Counted from the stretch's first letter, positions 16,968 through 26,838 are shown. The stretch: 33,764 bases of DNA from an uncultured Ruminococcus sp. (GCA_947345935.1 CAMZZN010000028.1:1-33764), one strand, 5' to 3'. A program made the numbers and translations. Notes: a model not told the origin generated them from the sequence alone.

Positions 16968-16988
16968 TGTGAAAAGACCTCTTTTCTG

Positions 16989-17483
16989 TTACTTTACCGA
17001 ACCGTTGGCTATGGAGTTTACAAGTCCGCCGTTTTCGATTATCTTCTGGATAAATTCAGGGAACGGTTCTGTTCTGAATTCCATACCTGTTGTAAGATTG
17101 CGGATAATACCGTTGTCAAGGTCAGCCTCGACCTTGTCGCCCTCGGAGATACCGTCGGCAGCTTCGGGACATTCAACGATAGCAAGTCCTATGTTTATGG
17201 AATTTCTGTAAAAGATCCTTGCAAAGCTTTTTGCGATAACGACCGATATTCCGCTTGCTTTGATAGCGATAGGAGCGTGCTCACGAGAAGAACCGCAGCC
17301 GAAATTCTGTCCGGCAATAATGATATCGTCTTTCTGCACACGGCTTACAAAGGTTTTGTCGATATCTTCCATGCAGTGCGACGCAAGCTCGGCGTGATCG
17401 CTCGTGTTAAGATATCGTGCGGGAATGATAACGTCGGTATCTACATTATCGCCGTATTTTATAGCGTTTCCTGTGTACTTCAT
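16989..17483 (-). CDS. leuD: 3-isopropylmalate dehydratase small subunit
   Basis: The 164-aa subunit pairs with LeuC to isomerise 2- to 3-isopropylmalate. The N-terminus [21 protein letters not shown] and the loop [16 protein letters not shown] are diagnostic. I start it at ATG 17483, whose ATGA overlaps the leuC stop and which follows GGGAGGT at normal distance. A frame six codons longer (from 17501) would begin on top of the ribosome site. Confidence 0.96.
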   Translation of the reverse strand: MKYTGNAIKYGDNVDTDVIIPARYLNTSDHAELASHCMEDIDKTFVSRVQKDDIIIAGQNFGCGSSREHAPIAIKASGISVVIAKSFARIFYRNSINIGLAIVECPEAADGISEGDKVEADLDNGIIRNLTTGMEFRTEPFPEFIQKIIENGGLVNSIANGSVK

Positions 17484-18748
17484 TTGCTCATTACCTCCCA
17501 TGGAGTGGTGATTTTTCCTGTCAGAGCGCTTGCCGCAGCAACGGCAGGGCTTGCAAGATATACCTCTGATTCCGTGTGACCCATACGTCCGACAAAATTA
17601 CGATTGGTCGTTGTTACTGCACGTTCGCCGGCTGCGAGGATTCCCATATATCCGCCGAGACAAGGACCGCAGGTAGGCGTTGAAACAACTGCTCCGCTTT
17701 CTATGAATATTTTGAGCAGACCCTGTTCCATAGCGTCAAGATATATCTGCTGTGTTGCCGGAATGATGATAACACGCACGTTTTCAGCGCACTTTTTGCC
17801 TTTCATTATCTCAGCGGCGATCTGAAGATCTTCAAGTCTGCCGTTTGTACATGAACCGATAACTACCTGATCTATCTTTATATCGCCGAACTGACCGAAA
17901 GTCTTTGCGTTTTCAGGCAGATGCGGGAATGCAACTGTCGGTTCTATCTGAGAAAGATCTATGTCTATAGTTTCATCGTAAACGGCGTCGGCGTCAGCTC
18001 TGTAAATTTTCGGTTCTGCGCCGCCGTGTTCCCTGATATATTCAAGGGTGATATCGTCAACCTCAAAAATACCGTTTTTTGCGCCTGCTTCGATAGCCAT
18101 ATTCGAGATGCAGAGACGGTCTGACATTGTCAGTGAAGAAAGTCCCTCGCCTGTGAATTCCATAGAGCGGTAGAGTGCGCCGTCAACGCCTATCATACCG
18201 ATAATGTGCAGGATAACGTCCTTTCCGGTAACGTATTTCCGGAGTTTTCCCGTAAGATTGAATCTGATTGCGGACGGAACTTTGAACCATGCCTTTCCGA
18301 TAGCCATTCCGCACGCCATATCCGTTGAACCTACGCCTGTGGAGAATGCCCCCAGTGCGCCGTATGTACAGGTATGAGAATCTGCTCCGATAACCGCGTT
18401 TCCGGATGTGACAAGACCTTTTTCAGGCAGGAGAGCGTGCTCTATACCCATTTTTCCCACGTCGTAGAAATGCGTTATTTCTTTTTCCCCGCAGAAATCA
18501 CGGCACATTTTGCACTGCTCCGCAGCCTTTATATCCTTGTTGGGAGCGAAGTGATCCATGACCATTGTAATTTTATCTTTATTGAAAACTTCTGTTTTAT
18601 TTAGCTTTGCGAACTCCTTGATAGCCACCGGAGATGTGATATCGTTGCCGAGAACCAAGTCAAGATCGGCAAGAATAAGCTGTCCTGCCTGAACCGAGTC
18701 AAGTCCGGCATGAGCCGCAAGAATTTTCTGCGTCATTGTCATACCCAT
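17480..18748 (-). CDS. leuC: 3-isopropylmalate dehydratase large subunit
   Basis: The 422-aa aconitase-family subunit carries a [4Fe-4S] cluster, with cysteines in VIGSCTNGR and [10 protein letters not shown] and a third in [12 protein letters not shown]. The length fits the roughly 420-residue clostridial/archaeal form. I start it at ATG 18748 ([15 protein letters not shown]), behind AAAGGA; the longer frame from 18841 would translate the upstream palindrome and is not family-like. The stop overlaps leuD by 4 nt. Confidence 0.95.
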   Translation of the reverse strand: MGMTMTQKILAAHAGLDSVQAGQLILADLDLVLGNDITSPVAIKEFAKLNKTEVFNKDKITMVMDHFAPNKDIKAAEQCKMCRDFCGEKEITHFYDVGKMGIEHALLPEKGLVTSGNAVIGADSHTCTYGALGAFSTGVGSTDMACGMAIGKAWFKVPSAIRFNLTGKLRKYVTGKDVILHIIGMIGVDGALYRSMEFTGEGLSSLTMSDRLCISNMAIEAGAKNGIFEVDDITLEYIREHGGAEPKIYRADADAVYDETIDIDLSQIEPTVAFPHLPENAKTFGQFGDIKIDQVVIGSCTNGRLEDLQIAAEIMKGKKCAENVRVIIIPATQQIYLDAMEQGLLKIFIESGAVVSTPTCGPCLGGYMGILAAGERAVTTTNRNFVGRMGHTESEVYLASPAVAAASALTGKITTPWEVMSK

Positions 18749-18796
18749 GTTTATCATTCCTTTCAGATATAAATCAGGATTTATATGATCTCTCAC

Positions 18797-18818
18797 GGGA
18801 CGGCGTGGTCGCCGTCCC
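18797..18818. repeat. GC-rich palindrome between ilvD and leuC
   Basis: GGGACGGCG (18797-18805) and CGCCGTCCC (18810-18818) form a perfect 9-bp stem with a TGGT loop, followed by CTACAATTTCCG. It lies in the roughly 200-nt gap before leuC, which holds no gene. It may be an interspersed palindrome or an mRNA processing or stability hairpin. Confidence 0.75.
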
Positions 18819-18951
18819 CTACAATTTCCGATAAAATACATTCCCTATTCTGAACGCATATCGTAATAAAATATGCACAACAAGAATTATAATCAAAATT
18901 TTTCAAACGATTTGGCTTTCCTGACGGCAAATCATTCATATCACATCACCA

Positions 18952-20616
18952 TTATTTCCTGTTGATTATCGCACCCTTGTCAGCGGAAGAAACCATATCC
19001 GCATAACGTCTCAGATAGCCTGTAATATTATCCTTTTTCTTGATAGGCATGGTCTTTCTGCGCTCGGCAAGCTCCTCGTCGGAAACTTCAAGGGTTATGG
19101 AGTAATTGGGGATGTCGATAGAAATAATATCTCCGTCCTTTACATAGGCGATATTACCGCCGTTAACAGCCTCCGGAGAAACGTGACCGATAGCCGCACC
19201 ACGGGTCGCACCGGAGAAACGTCCGTCCGTGATAAGCGCAACCGATGAGCCAAGACCTGCACCCTGAATTGCAGAAGTCGGCGAGAGCATTTCTCTCATT
19301 CCCGGACCTCCGGCAGGACCCTCGTAGCGGATTACAACAACGTCTCCTGCCTTTATTCCGCCCTCGTAGATGACCTTAATCGCTTCTTCCTCGCTGTCGA
19401 ATACCCTTGCAGGACCTTTGTGACAGAGCATTTCGGGAGCAACTGCGCTTCTCTTGACAACGCATCTGTCTGGAGCAAGATTTCCACGCAGAACGGCAAT
19501 TCCGCCTGTTTCGCTGTAAGGATTATCAATAGGACGTATAGTTTCGTGATCTTTATTTATGCATCCGCTTATGTTCTCTCCAACGGTCTTTCCCGTAACG
19601 GTCATGCAGTCGGTGTTGATAAGATTTTTCTTTGAAAGTTCATTCAGTACCGCATAAACTCCTCCTGCTTCGTTGAGGTCTTCCATATAGGTATGACCTG
19701 CCGGAGCAAGGTGACAGAGATTGGGGGTTCTTGCGCTGATCTCGTTTGCGATATCGAGGTTTATATCAACGCCGCATTCGTTGGCGATAGCAGGCAGATG
19801 CAGCATACTGTTGGTGGAGCATCCCAGAGCCATATCGGCAGTAAGAGCGTTCATGAAAGCCTTTTCCGTCATGATGTCAAGGGGACGGATATTCTGCCTG
19901 TAAAGTTCCATTACCTGCATACCAGCCATTTTAGCAAGCTTTATCCTTTCGGAATATACGGCAGGAATAGTTCCGTTGCCTTTAAGACCCATTCCGAGTA
20001 CTTCCGTAAGGCAGTTCATTGAATTGGCAGTGTACATACCGGAGCAGGAGCCGCAAGTCGGACAGGCTTTGTTCTCAAATTCCTCAACATCCTCGGCGGA
20101 CATTTTTCCGGCGGTATATGCGCCGACAGCCTCAAACATGGAGGAAAGGCTCGTTTTCTTTCCTTTGACGTGACCTGCAAGCATGGGACCGCCGCTTACA
20201 AAAATCGTCGGAACGTTTATACGTGCCGCCGCCATGAGCAGTCCGGGAACGTTTTTATCACAGTTGGGAACCATGACAAGGGCGTCAAAGTGATGTGCAA
20301 GAGCCATACATTCCGTAGAATCGGCAATCAGATCACGTGTTACGAGGGAATATTTCATACCCATATGACCCATTGCAATGCCGTCGCATATGGCGATAGC
20401 CGGGAACACAACGGGAGTTCCGCCGCCCATGGCAACGCCGAGCTTTACGGCTTCAACAATCTTGTCTATATTCATATGTCCCGGAACAATCTCATTGTAT
20501 GACGATACGATTCCTACCAGGGGACGATTCATTTCCTCTTTAGTATGTCCGAGCGCATTGAAAAGGGAACGCTGCGATGCCTTTTCAACACCCTCGCAGA
20601 AAAAATTACCACTCAT
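18952..20616 (-). CDS. ilvD: Dihydroxy-acid dehydratase
   Basis: The 554-aa Fe-S enzyme dehydrates dihydroxy acids to the 2-oxo acids of valine and isoleucine. Cluster cysteines appear in [11 protein letters not shown] and [17 protein letters not shown]. Other marks are [59 protein letters not shown] and [13 protein letters not shown] at 20616 follows GAGGTG. The gene ends about 200 nt before leuC. Confidence 0.97.
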   Translation of the reverse strand: MSGNFFCEGVEKASQRSLFNALGHTKEEMNRPLVGIVSSYNEIVPGHMNIDKIVEAVKLGVAMGGGTPVVFPAIAICDGIAMGHMGMKYSLVTRDLIADSTECMALAHHFDALVMVPNCDKNVPGLLMAAARINVPTIFVSGGPMLAGHVKGKKTSLSSMFEAVGAYTAGKMSAEDVEEFENKACPTCGSCSGMYTANSMNCLTEVLGMGLKGNGTIPAVYSERIKLAKMAGMQVMELYRQNIRPLDIMTEKAFMNALTADMALGCSTNSMLHLPAIANECGVDINLDIANEISARTPNLCHLAPAGHTYMEDLNEAGGVYAVLNELSKKNLINTDCMTVTGKTVGENISGCINKDHETIRPIDNPYSETGGIAVLRGNLAPDRCVVKRSAVAPEMLCHKGPARVFDSEEEAIKVIYEGGIKAGDVVVIRYEGPAGGPGMREMLSPTSAIQGAGLGSSVALITDGRFSGATRGAAIGHVSPEAVNGGNIAYVKDGDIISIDIPNYSITLEVSDEELAERRKTMPIKKKDNITGYLRRYADMVSSADKGAIINRK

Positions 20617-20641
20617 TTTATTTCACCTCAGTATTTAATTC

Positions 20642-20694
20642 AGAATTGAGAATTAAGAATTTATCCTGATAATTTTTAAATAATTCTCAATTCT
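20642..20694. repeat. AT-rich inverted repeat between ilvC and ilvD
   Basis: AGAATTGAGAATTA (20642-20655) and TAATTCTCAATTCT (20681-20694) are perfect 14-bp inverted arms with 25 nt between them. It resembles the AT-rich miniature inverted repeats of many Clostridia; whether it is mobile cannot be told from one copy. Confidence 0.75.
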
Positions 20695-20711
20695 TAATTA
20701 CCAGGTCTTTG

Positions 20712-20740
20712 GCACAGATAGCGTGGATTGCTGTCTGCGC
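20712..20740 (-). repeat. Intercistronic hairpin just downstream of ilvC
   Basis: GCACAGATAGC (20712-20722) and GCTGTCTGCGC (20730-20740) pair at 9 of 11 positions by Watson-Crick rules. No T run follows, so it looks like a processing or stability hairpin rather than a terminator. Confidence 0.5.
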
Positions 20741-20761
20741 CGTTGAACCTGATACGCTGCA

Positions 20762-21853
<1,092 letters not shown>

Positions 21854-21872
21854 TAAGCTATAGTTATTCTTA

Positions 21873-21899
21873 GGGGGACAGCGTCCCCGCTTAAGTTGT
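21873..21899 (-). repeat. Structured repeat, partial copy C (hairpin 1 and tail only)
   Basis: GGGGAC-AGC-GTCCCC followed by GCTTAAGTTGT matches the end of copy B at 24372-24397, differing only in the 3-nt loop. Hairpins 2 and 3 are missing. It fills the gap between ilvH and ilvC. Confidence 0.75.
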
Positions 21900-21908
21900 T
21901 GACATAGG

Positions 21909-22409
21909 TTATTTTATTGTTTTAAGGCAGTTTTCGCCTCTTTCGATAGCCACAAGTCCCGTGCGGCACATTTCCATAATGCCATAGGGTTTAAGAAGCT
22001 CTATAAATGCATCTATCTTTGACGTTTCACCGGTAAGTTCGCACACAAGAGCCGTGGGGGAATAGTCGACTATCTTTGACCGGAAAATCTCAACAGCCGT
22101 CATAATATCCTGCCTTGACTGCGGCGTATTTCTTATCTTTATAAGCAGAAGTTCCCGGACAACGGTTTCATGCCTGTCAAGAACTTCCACTTCTCTTACG
22201 TCATGGAGCTTGCGCAGCTGGAGAAGAATGCGGTCTTTCAGATATTCGTCGCCGTGAAAGGCAATGGTAATGCGGGAAAAGCTGCTTGATTCCGTTTCCC
22301 CCACCGTGAGACTGTCGATGTTGAAGCCACGCCGTGTGAACATTCCCGAAACACGGGAGAGCACGCCGGAAACATTTGATACGATAACTCCTATTACGTA
22401 CTGATCCAT
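21909..22409 (-). CDS. ilvH: Acetolactate synthase small (regulatory) subunit
   Basis: The 166-aa regulatory subunit binds the IlvB catalytic subunit and usually gives valine feedback inhibition. It starts with an ACT domain, VIGVIVSNVSGVLSRVSGMFTRRGFNIDSLTVG, and the second half contains the typical RELLLIKI and C-terminal FIELLKPYGIMEMCRTGLVAIERG. I prefer ATG at 22409 with GAGGTG at proper distance; a GTG at 22418, overlapping the end of ilvB, is an alternative that adds three residues. Confidence 0.95.
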   Translation of the reverse strand: MDQYVIGVIVSNVSGVLSRVSGMFTRRGFNIDSLTVGETESSSFSRITIAFHGDEYLKDRILLQLRKLHDVREVEVLDRHETVVRELLLIKIRNTPQSRQDIMTAVEIFRSKIVDYSPTALVCELTGETSKIDAFIELLKPYGIMEMCRTGLVAIERGENCLKTIK

Positions 22410-22419
22410 TTCACTCACC

Positions 22420-24156
22420 TCACTTGATCTCTGTTATGATGTCGTCTATAGAACCGCCGGGGGGAAGCATAGGAAGTACAAATTCGTTGCAGTCCACAAG
22501 GCAGTCGATAAGATATGTGCCGTTGTAAGAGAAAGCTTCTGCCGCCGCTTTATCGAGTTCATCCTTTGTAGAAACACGGACGCCTTTTGCTCCGAACGCC
22601 TCGGCAAGCTTTACAAAGTCGGTTTTGCGATCAAGGGTAGTGTTGGAGTAGTGCTTTCCGAAGAAAAGCGTCTGCCATTGACGCACCATGCCCAGAACGC
22701 CGTTATTCATAATAACGATAACAAGGGGAAGTTCCTGTGAAACGGAAGTTGCGAGTTCGTTGAGATTCATGCCGAAGCTGCCGTCTCCCGTAAACAGGAG
22801 AGAGCGTTTTCCTGTAGCGGCAGCCGCACCGACAGCGGCGCCCATTCCGAATCCCATTGTGCCCAGACCGCCGCTTGTAAGGAAGGTTCTTGGCGTTTTG
22901 AGGGGATAACGCTGAGCAGCCCACATCTGATGCTGTCCTACATCGGTGACTACAATGGAGTCGCCTGCATGAGCGCTGACGATATCCACGATGTCATAAG
23001 GGTCGAGCCTGTCTTTTGCTGGGATTCCCGTATTGTAACAGGGATGCATACAGTTGGTGCATTCCTTTTTGAAGCCGCAGTTCCTTGCGCTTTCAATACG
23101 GCGCTGTTCTTCCGCTTTAAGCTCTTCGATACGCTTATGCCACTGCGGATGTTTTTTCTCCTTTACGACGGCGCACAGCCTTTCCACAGCGTCTTTTATA
23201 TCGCCGTTTATGGAGAGATCTGCCGGGATATTCTTCCGGAGCTCCGCACCGTCTATGTCTATATGTATGATCCTGAAATTCCTGTTAAAGCGTTTTTTGT
23301 CTCCGGTAGCTCTGTCGCTGAAACGTGCTCCGAGAGCGATAACAAGGTCGGATTCGTCTTCGGCTATGGAGGACGCATAATGACCGTGCATTCCCTGCAT
23401 TCCCAGGAATCGTGGATTATCGGAGGGAACAGCGGAAAGACCCATAAGGGTGCATCCCATAGGTGCGTCTATCTTTTCGGCAAGAGCCGTTATTTCCGAG
23501 GACGCTCTGCCGCTTATAACGCCGCCTCCGAAGTAGATATATGGTCTTTCTGCGGCTTCGATCATTTCTGCGGCTTTTTTAAGATCATCGTCGCCGGCAA
23601 AGATCACAGGATATGGTATCACCGGCTGAGCCTGAGCCTCGAACTCGCATTTTGCGATCTGTACGTCCTTTGGAATATCTACCAATACCGGTCCGGGACG
23701 TCCCGATTTGGCAATTTTGAACGCCATACGGATAGTATCGGCAAGTTCGCAGACATTTTTTACGATAAAGTTATGTTTTGTGATTGGCATTGTAACGCCG
23801 ACGATATCAACTTCCTGGAAACTGTCTCTGCCGATAAGGTCGCATGGAACGTTTCCGGTAATAGCGACCATAGGAACAGAATCAAGAAACGCTGTAGCTA
23901 TGCCGGTTACGAGATTTGTAGCGCCGGGACCGGATGTAGCGATTACAACGCCTGTTTTTCCGGTTGCTCTTGCGTAGCCGTCGGCAGCATGGGCTGCTCC
24001 CTGTTCATGGGCTGCAAGAACATGATTTATCCTGTCACGATTGAGATAAAGCTCGTCAAAAAGATTGATTACCTGACCGCCCGGATAGCCGAAAACGGTG
24101 TCGCAGCCCTGTTCAACGAGAGTTTCAACAACGATTTTTGCACCTGAAATAAACAT
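22420..24156 (-). CDS. ilvB: Acetolactate synthase large subunit
   Basis: The 578-aa thiamine-diphosphate enzyme makes acetolactate or acetohydroxybutyrate, the first common step of valine, leucine and isoleucine synthesis. It shows VFGYPGGQVINLFDEL, the catalytic Glu segment LAAHEQGAAHAADGYAR, the FAD-type middle domain with RFSDRATG, and the ThDP/Mg motif GDGSFGMNLNELAT..NN. Cys-rich NCMHPCYN in the linker (about 365-372) is unusual but lies outside the core. The ATG is preceded by AAAAGGATG at a somewhat long spacing of about 11 nt. The gene is preceded by a leader region of about 500 nt with an attenuator. Confidence 0.96.
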   Translation of the reverse strand: MFISGAKIVVETLVEQGCDTVFGYPGGQVINLFDELYLNRDRINHVLAAHEQGAAHAADGYARATGKTGVVIATSGPGATNLVTGIATAFLDSVPMVAITGNVPCDLIGRDSFQEVDIVGVTMPITKHNFIVKNVCELADTIRMAFKIAKSGRPGPVLVDIPKDVQIAKCEFEAQAQPVIPYPVIFAGDDDLKKAAEMIEAAERPYIYFGGGVISGRASSEITALAEKIDAPMGCTLMGLSAVPSDNPRFLGMQGMHGHYASSIAEDESDLVIALGARFSDRATGDKKRFNRNFRIIHIDIDGAELRKNIPADLSINGDIKDAVERLCAVVKEKKHPQWHKRIEELKAEEQRRIESARNCGFKKECTNCMHPCYNTGIPAKDRLDPYDIVDIVSAHAGDSIVVTDVGQHQMWAAQRYPLKTPRTFLTSGGLGTMGFGMGAAVGAAAATGKRSLLFTGDGSFGMNLNELATSVSQELPLVIVIMNNGVLGMVRQWQTLFFGKHYSNTTLDRKTDFVKLAEAFGAKGVRVSTKDELDKAAAEAFSYNGTYLIDCLVDCNEFVLPMLPPGGSIDDIITEIK

Positions 24157-24207
24157 GATAAAGTTTCATCCTTTTCATTTTTGTGATAGTTAATGGTTTC
24201 TTAAAAG

Positions 24208-24269
24208 GGGGTAATGCCATAAGCTTAAGGAATTCTGTGCTTATGCTTTTATCAAAGGGTTATTACCCC
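24208..24269 (-). promoter_or_regulatory. Nested hairpin in the ilvB leader near the start codon
   Basis: The outer arms GGGGTAAT (24208-24215) and ATTACCCC (24262-24269) enclose the inner arms CATAAGC (24218-24224) and GCTTATG (24239-24245). On the - strand the structure ends with CCCCCTTTT, about 50 nt before ilvB. It could be a second weak terminator or an mRNA-stabilising hairpin. Confidence 0.5.
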
Positions 24270-24278
24270 TATGAGAGT

Positions 24279-24397
24279 TCGCTCTAATTATTTTTATTAC
24301 CTCTTTATGAGGTAATAAAAATAATTAATAATGGGTTTCCAAAGGGTGGATTCACCCTTTGGCAAGGGTATGGGGACGGAGTCCCCGCTTAAGTTGT
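24279..24397 (-). repeat. Structured intergenic repeat, copy B
   Basis: It has the same layout as copy A, inverted. Hairpin 3 is a perfect 18-bp stem (24286-24303 with 24309-24326). The constant segment AATTAATAATGGGTTT follows. Hairpin 2 is CCAAAGGGTG/CACCCTTTGG (24339-24348 with 24353-24362). Hairpin 1 is GGGGAC-GGA-GTCCCC (24372-24386), followed by GCTTAAGTTGT. It sits between the attenuator terminator and ilvB, so it would be part of the ilvB transcript. Confidence 0.85.
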
Positions 24398-24410
24398 GCA
24401 TTGACTTAAT

Positions 24411-24445
24411 AATATAAAAACCTCCGACAAACTGCCGGAGGTTTT
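24411..24445 (-). terminator. Attenuator terminator of ilvB
   Basis: AAAACCTCCG and CGGAGGTTTT form a perfect 10-bp stem (24436-24445 with 24417-24426) with a 9-nt loop, followed on the - strand by TTTTTATATT. It lies between the leader peptide and ilvB on the same strand. Its 5' arm and loop contain CGGCAGTT, which can pair with GGCTGCCG inside the leader peptide gene. Confidence 0.85.
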
Positions 24446-24490
24446 GTTAAGCATCATTGCGTTGATACGGTAAGTATGTATCTGCAAATA

Positions 24491-24595
24491 TTACTCAAAG
24501 TCCTGTGGGCAGAATGAACCAAAGCGGCAGCCGGAAGGTATAATGACTGCGCCGTTAATAATGACTATACCGGAAAAAGCAACGACCGATCTCAT
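24491..24595 (-). CDS. Putative ilvB leader peptide (attenuator), 34 aa
   Basis: An ATG at 24595 lies 8 nt after a perfect AAAGGAG; the frame runs 34 codons to TAA. The peptide starts MRSVVAFSG, continues with IVIINGAVIIPSG and ends in a Cys-containing polar tail. Nine of the first 19 residues are Ile or Val (five Ile, four Val) and none of the 34 is Leu. The VIIPSGC stretch recalls the enteric ilv leader peptide, which has a run of Val/Ile followed by Pro and Cys. It has its own promoter and is followed by a terminator before ilvB. GGTATA (24566-24571) and TATACC (24537-24542) can form a hairpin over the Ile/Val codons, and GGCTGCCG (24525-24532) can pair with the terminator 5' arm. An independent small hydrophobic peptide is the alternative. 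Confidence 0.72.
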   Translation of the reverse strand: MRSVVAFSGIVIINGAVIIPSGCRFGSFCPQDFE

Positions 24596-24669
24596 TATTA
24601 ATGCTCCTTTGCTAAGACTTTGAATAACGGCAACGCCGATTTGTACAGCAATGCCTAATCTTAGACTTA

Positions 24670-24698
24670 ATTATACCACCTTCGGTAAATAAAATCAA
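24670..24698 (-). promoter_or_regulatory. Promoter of the ilvB leader
   Basis: On the - strand: TTGATT (24693-24698), a 17-nt spacer and TATAAT (24670-24675). The 5' leader of about 70 nt before the peptide start contains CTAAGA and TCTTAG as a possible inverted pair. Confidence 0.82.
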
Positions 24699-24763
24699 TA
24701 CAAATAAATATATTCTCAAATAATTTGTTGGATGTTTATAGCTTTCAACAGGTTTCAAGTGCA

Positions 24764-26422
24764 TTATTTGAGCATATTGTTTACGGCGCTTACAAGAGCC
24801 TTGATAGACGATACGACGATATCGGTGTCAATACCTGTTCCCCAGAAGCTTTTTCCGTCTGCGGCAGTGATCTCTACGTAGGAAACAGCCTTGGAAGCCG
24901 ATCCAACTTCAAGGGCGTGTTCGGTATAAGTATTGATGCTGTACTCCAATCCGGTATAGGAGCGTATTGCGTTGCTTACAGCGTCGAGACGTCCGTTTCC
25001 GTTGTTGGTGGCGGTGGCGACTCTTCCGTTGTAAATAAGGCTCACGGTAGCTTCAATACCTCCGCATTGAACGTAGTGCGCTTCCGTTATATTAAGAGGT
25101 TCGGCGATGTCAACAAAATTCGTCTTGAAAATCTCGTATACCTCATCCGGAAGAAGTTCTTTGTGCTTGTGGTCAGAAACGCTCTTGACCATATAACCGA
25201 CGGCTTCACGCATATTTTTAGGCAGATTATAGCCGAATCTTGCTTCAAGGATATATCCTATGCCGCCCTTTCCTGACTGACTGTTTATTCTGATAACGTC
25301 GGCGGAATATTCCCTGCCTACGTCCTCCGGATCTATCGGCAGATAAGGAACTGTCCAGTGTTCGACATTCTTTTCCTCACGCCATTTCATGCCCTTGGCA
25401 ATTGCGTCCTGATGAGAGCCGCTGAACGCTGCAAAGACCAGTTTTCCGGAGTACGGCGAACGCTCATAGACTTCCATGCGTGTAACCTTGGTATAAAGCT
25501 CGGTGATCGATGGGATATCCGAGAAGTCAAGTCCGGGATCAACTCCCTGGGAGTACATATTCATTGCAAGGGTGATTATATCTACATTGCCGGTTCTTTC
25601 GCCGTTTCCGAAAAGAGTTCCCTCCACACGGTCGGCGCCTGCAAGGAGACCCATTTCGGTATCTGCAACGGCGCATCCTCTGTCGTTGTGCGGATGCAGC
25701 GAGACGATAACGTTTTCCCTATACTTCATGCTGCCGCACATATACTCGATCTGGTTGGCGTAGACATGAGGCATGGACAGCTGAACCGTTACCGGCAGAT
25801 TGATGATAACTTTATCGTCTGGCGTGGGCTGCCATACGTCAAGAACTGCGTTGCATATTTCCAGAGCGAATTCCGGTTCAGTGCCGGTAAAGCTTTCGGG
25901 GGAGTACTCAAAGCGGAAGTTTCCCTCGTATTTTTCACGATACTCCTTGCAGAGCTTTGCGCCGGTCACGGCAATATCGATGATCTCTTCTTTGCTCTTG
26001 CGGAAAACCTGTTCACGCTGGGCAAGCGACGTGGAGTTGTACAGGTGAACGATAGCGTTTTTGCATCCTTTAAGAGCGTCAAAGGTCTTTTTTATGATAT
26101 GCTCTCTCGATTGGGTGAGAACCTGGATAGTCACGTCGTCGGGGATCATATTCTGTTCGATAAGAGTGCGGCAGAAGTCGTATTCCGTTTCAGAGGCGGC
26201 TGGAAAACCGATCTCGATCTCCTTGAAGCCGATCTCCACAAGCTTGTTGAAGAATTCCAGTTTTTCGCCCAAACTCATGGGGATGATAAGAGCCTGATTT
26301 CCGTCCCTCAGGTCAACGCTGCACCATATCGGAGCTTTGTCAACATAAGACTTTTCAGTCCATTTCATTTTAGTCCGGGGTGCTTCAAAAAACTGACGTG
26401 TGTACTTTTCTGCATTTTTCAT
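24764..26422 (-). CDS. leuA: 2-isopropylmalate synthase (long form)
   Basis: The 552-aa enzyme condenses acetyl-CoA with 2-oxoisovalerate, the first step specific to leucine. The N-terminus WTEKSYVDKAPIWCSVDLRDGNQAL, VSLHPHNDRGCAVADTEMGLLAGADRVEGTLFGNGERTGNVDI and a C-terminal regulatory domain (about 430-552) match the long LeuA group also found in Actinobacteria and yeast, not the short enteric form. I start it at ATG 26422, eight bases after GGAGG; a frame from 26437 begins on the ribosome site. It is controlled by the leucine T-box upstream. Confidence 0.94.
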   Translation of the reverse strand: MKNAEKYTRQFFEAPRTKMKWTEKSYVDKAPIWCSVDLRDGNQALIIPMSLGEKLEFFNKLVEIGFKEIEIGFPAASETEYDFCRTLIEQNMIPDDVTIQVLTQSREHIIKKTFDALKGCKNAIVHLYNSTSLAQREQVFRKSKEEIIDIAVTGAKLCKEYREKYEGNFRFEYSPESFTGTEPEFALEICNAVLDVWQPTPDDKVIINLPVTVQLSMPHVYANQIEYMCGSMKYRENVIVSLHPHNDRGCAVADTEMGLLAGADRVEGTLFGNGERTGNVDIITLAMNMYSQGVDPGLDFSDIPSITELYTKVTRMEVYERSPYSGKLVFAAFSGSHQDAIAKGMKWREEKNVEHWTVPYLPIDPEDVGREYSADVIRINSQSGKGGIGYILEARFGYNLPKNMREAVGYMVKSVSDHKHKELLPDEVYEIFKTNFVDIAEPLNITEAHYVQCGGIEATVSLIYNGRVATATNNGNGRLDAVSNAIRSYTGLEYSINTYTEHALEVGSASKAVSYVEITAADGKSFWGTGIDTDIVVSSIKALVSAVNNMLK

Positions 26423-26461
26423 AATAGTTTCCTCCAATCATAATTTAATCCGATCAGACAA

Positions 26462-26750
26462 CAAAAAAGTCTCTTCCATACACTAAGGTATGGAAGAGAC
26501 GAAGTTACTTGCAGGATACTCCGTGGTACCACTCTTCTTGACGCAAAAAGCGTCCGCTCATCTGCGTCGGATTAACGCATATCTCTGTAACGGGAGAACC
26601 CGTCCAAGCCTAATTTACGCAAAGATGCGTTTTTCAGCAGGATGCTCAGGGAGGAGCTATGACCCGTTTTGTCTTGCTGCCTTTCACCGCCGGCAGCTCT
26701 CTGTGTAAACTCCACAGGTTTTATTTCCCTTCATTGCATTTTTGATATTG
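26462..26750 (-). ncRNA. T-box riboswitch, leucine-specific, upstream of leuA
   Basis: On the - strand: stem I with ACACAGAGAGCTGCC, a returning strand TCCCTGAG (26645-26652) and, one base before it, the triplet CTC (26654-26656), a leucine codon. The antiterminator T-box AGAGTGGTACCACGGAG is at 26519-26535. The terminator is a perfect 13-bp stem (26469-26481 with 26488-26500) with a 6-nt loop, then TTTTTTG. The family senses uncharged tRNA, here tRNA-Leu. The base after the specifier is C, less usual than a purine. Confidence 0.93.
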
Positions 26751-26755
26751 ACTAT

Positions 26756-26784
26756 ATTATAGCAGGCTTTTTTTTATTTGTCAA
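26756..26784 (-). promoter_or_regulatory. Promoter of the leuA T-box leader
   Basis: On the - strand: TTGACA (26779-26784), a 17-nt spacer and TATAAT (26756-26761), a full consensus match. Confidence 0.9.
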
Positions 26785-26838
26785 GAGATTATTTAAAAAA
26801 ATTTTTTCAAATAATGATAAGAATCCGGTCAATAATAA

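Noticed and set aside
18749..18841. N-terminal extension of leuC
   Set aside because: It would translate the GC-rich palindrome into an Arg-rich stretch unlike the family; ATG 18748 has a ribosome site.
22930..24147. 405-codon open frame opposite ilvB
   Set aside because: It is the antisense shadow of a well-supported catalytic gene. The translation is rich in Cys, Phe and Ser with no recognisable domain and there is no ribosome site.
25358..26443. 361-codon open frame opposite leuA
   Set aside because: Antisense shadow of leuA, with no start signals or family motifs.
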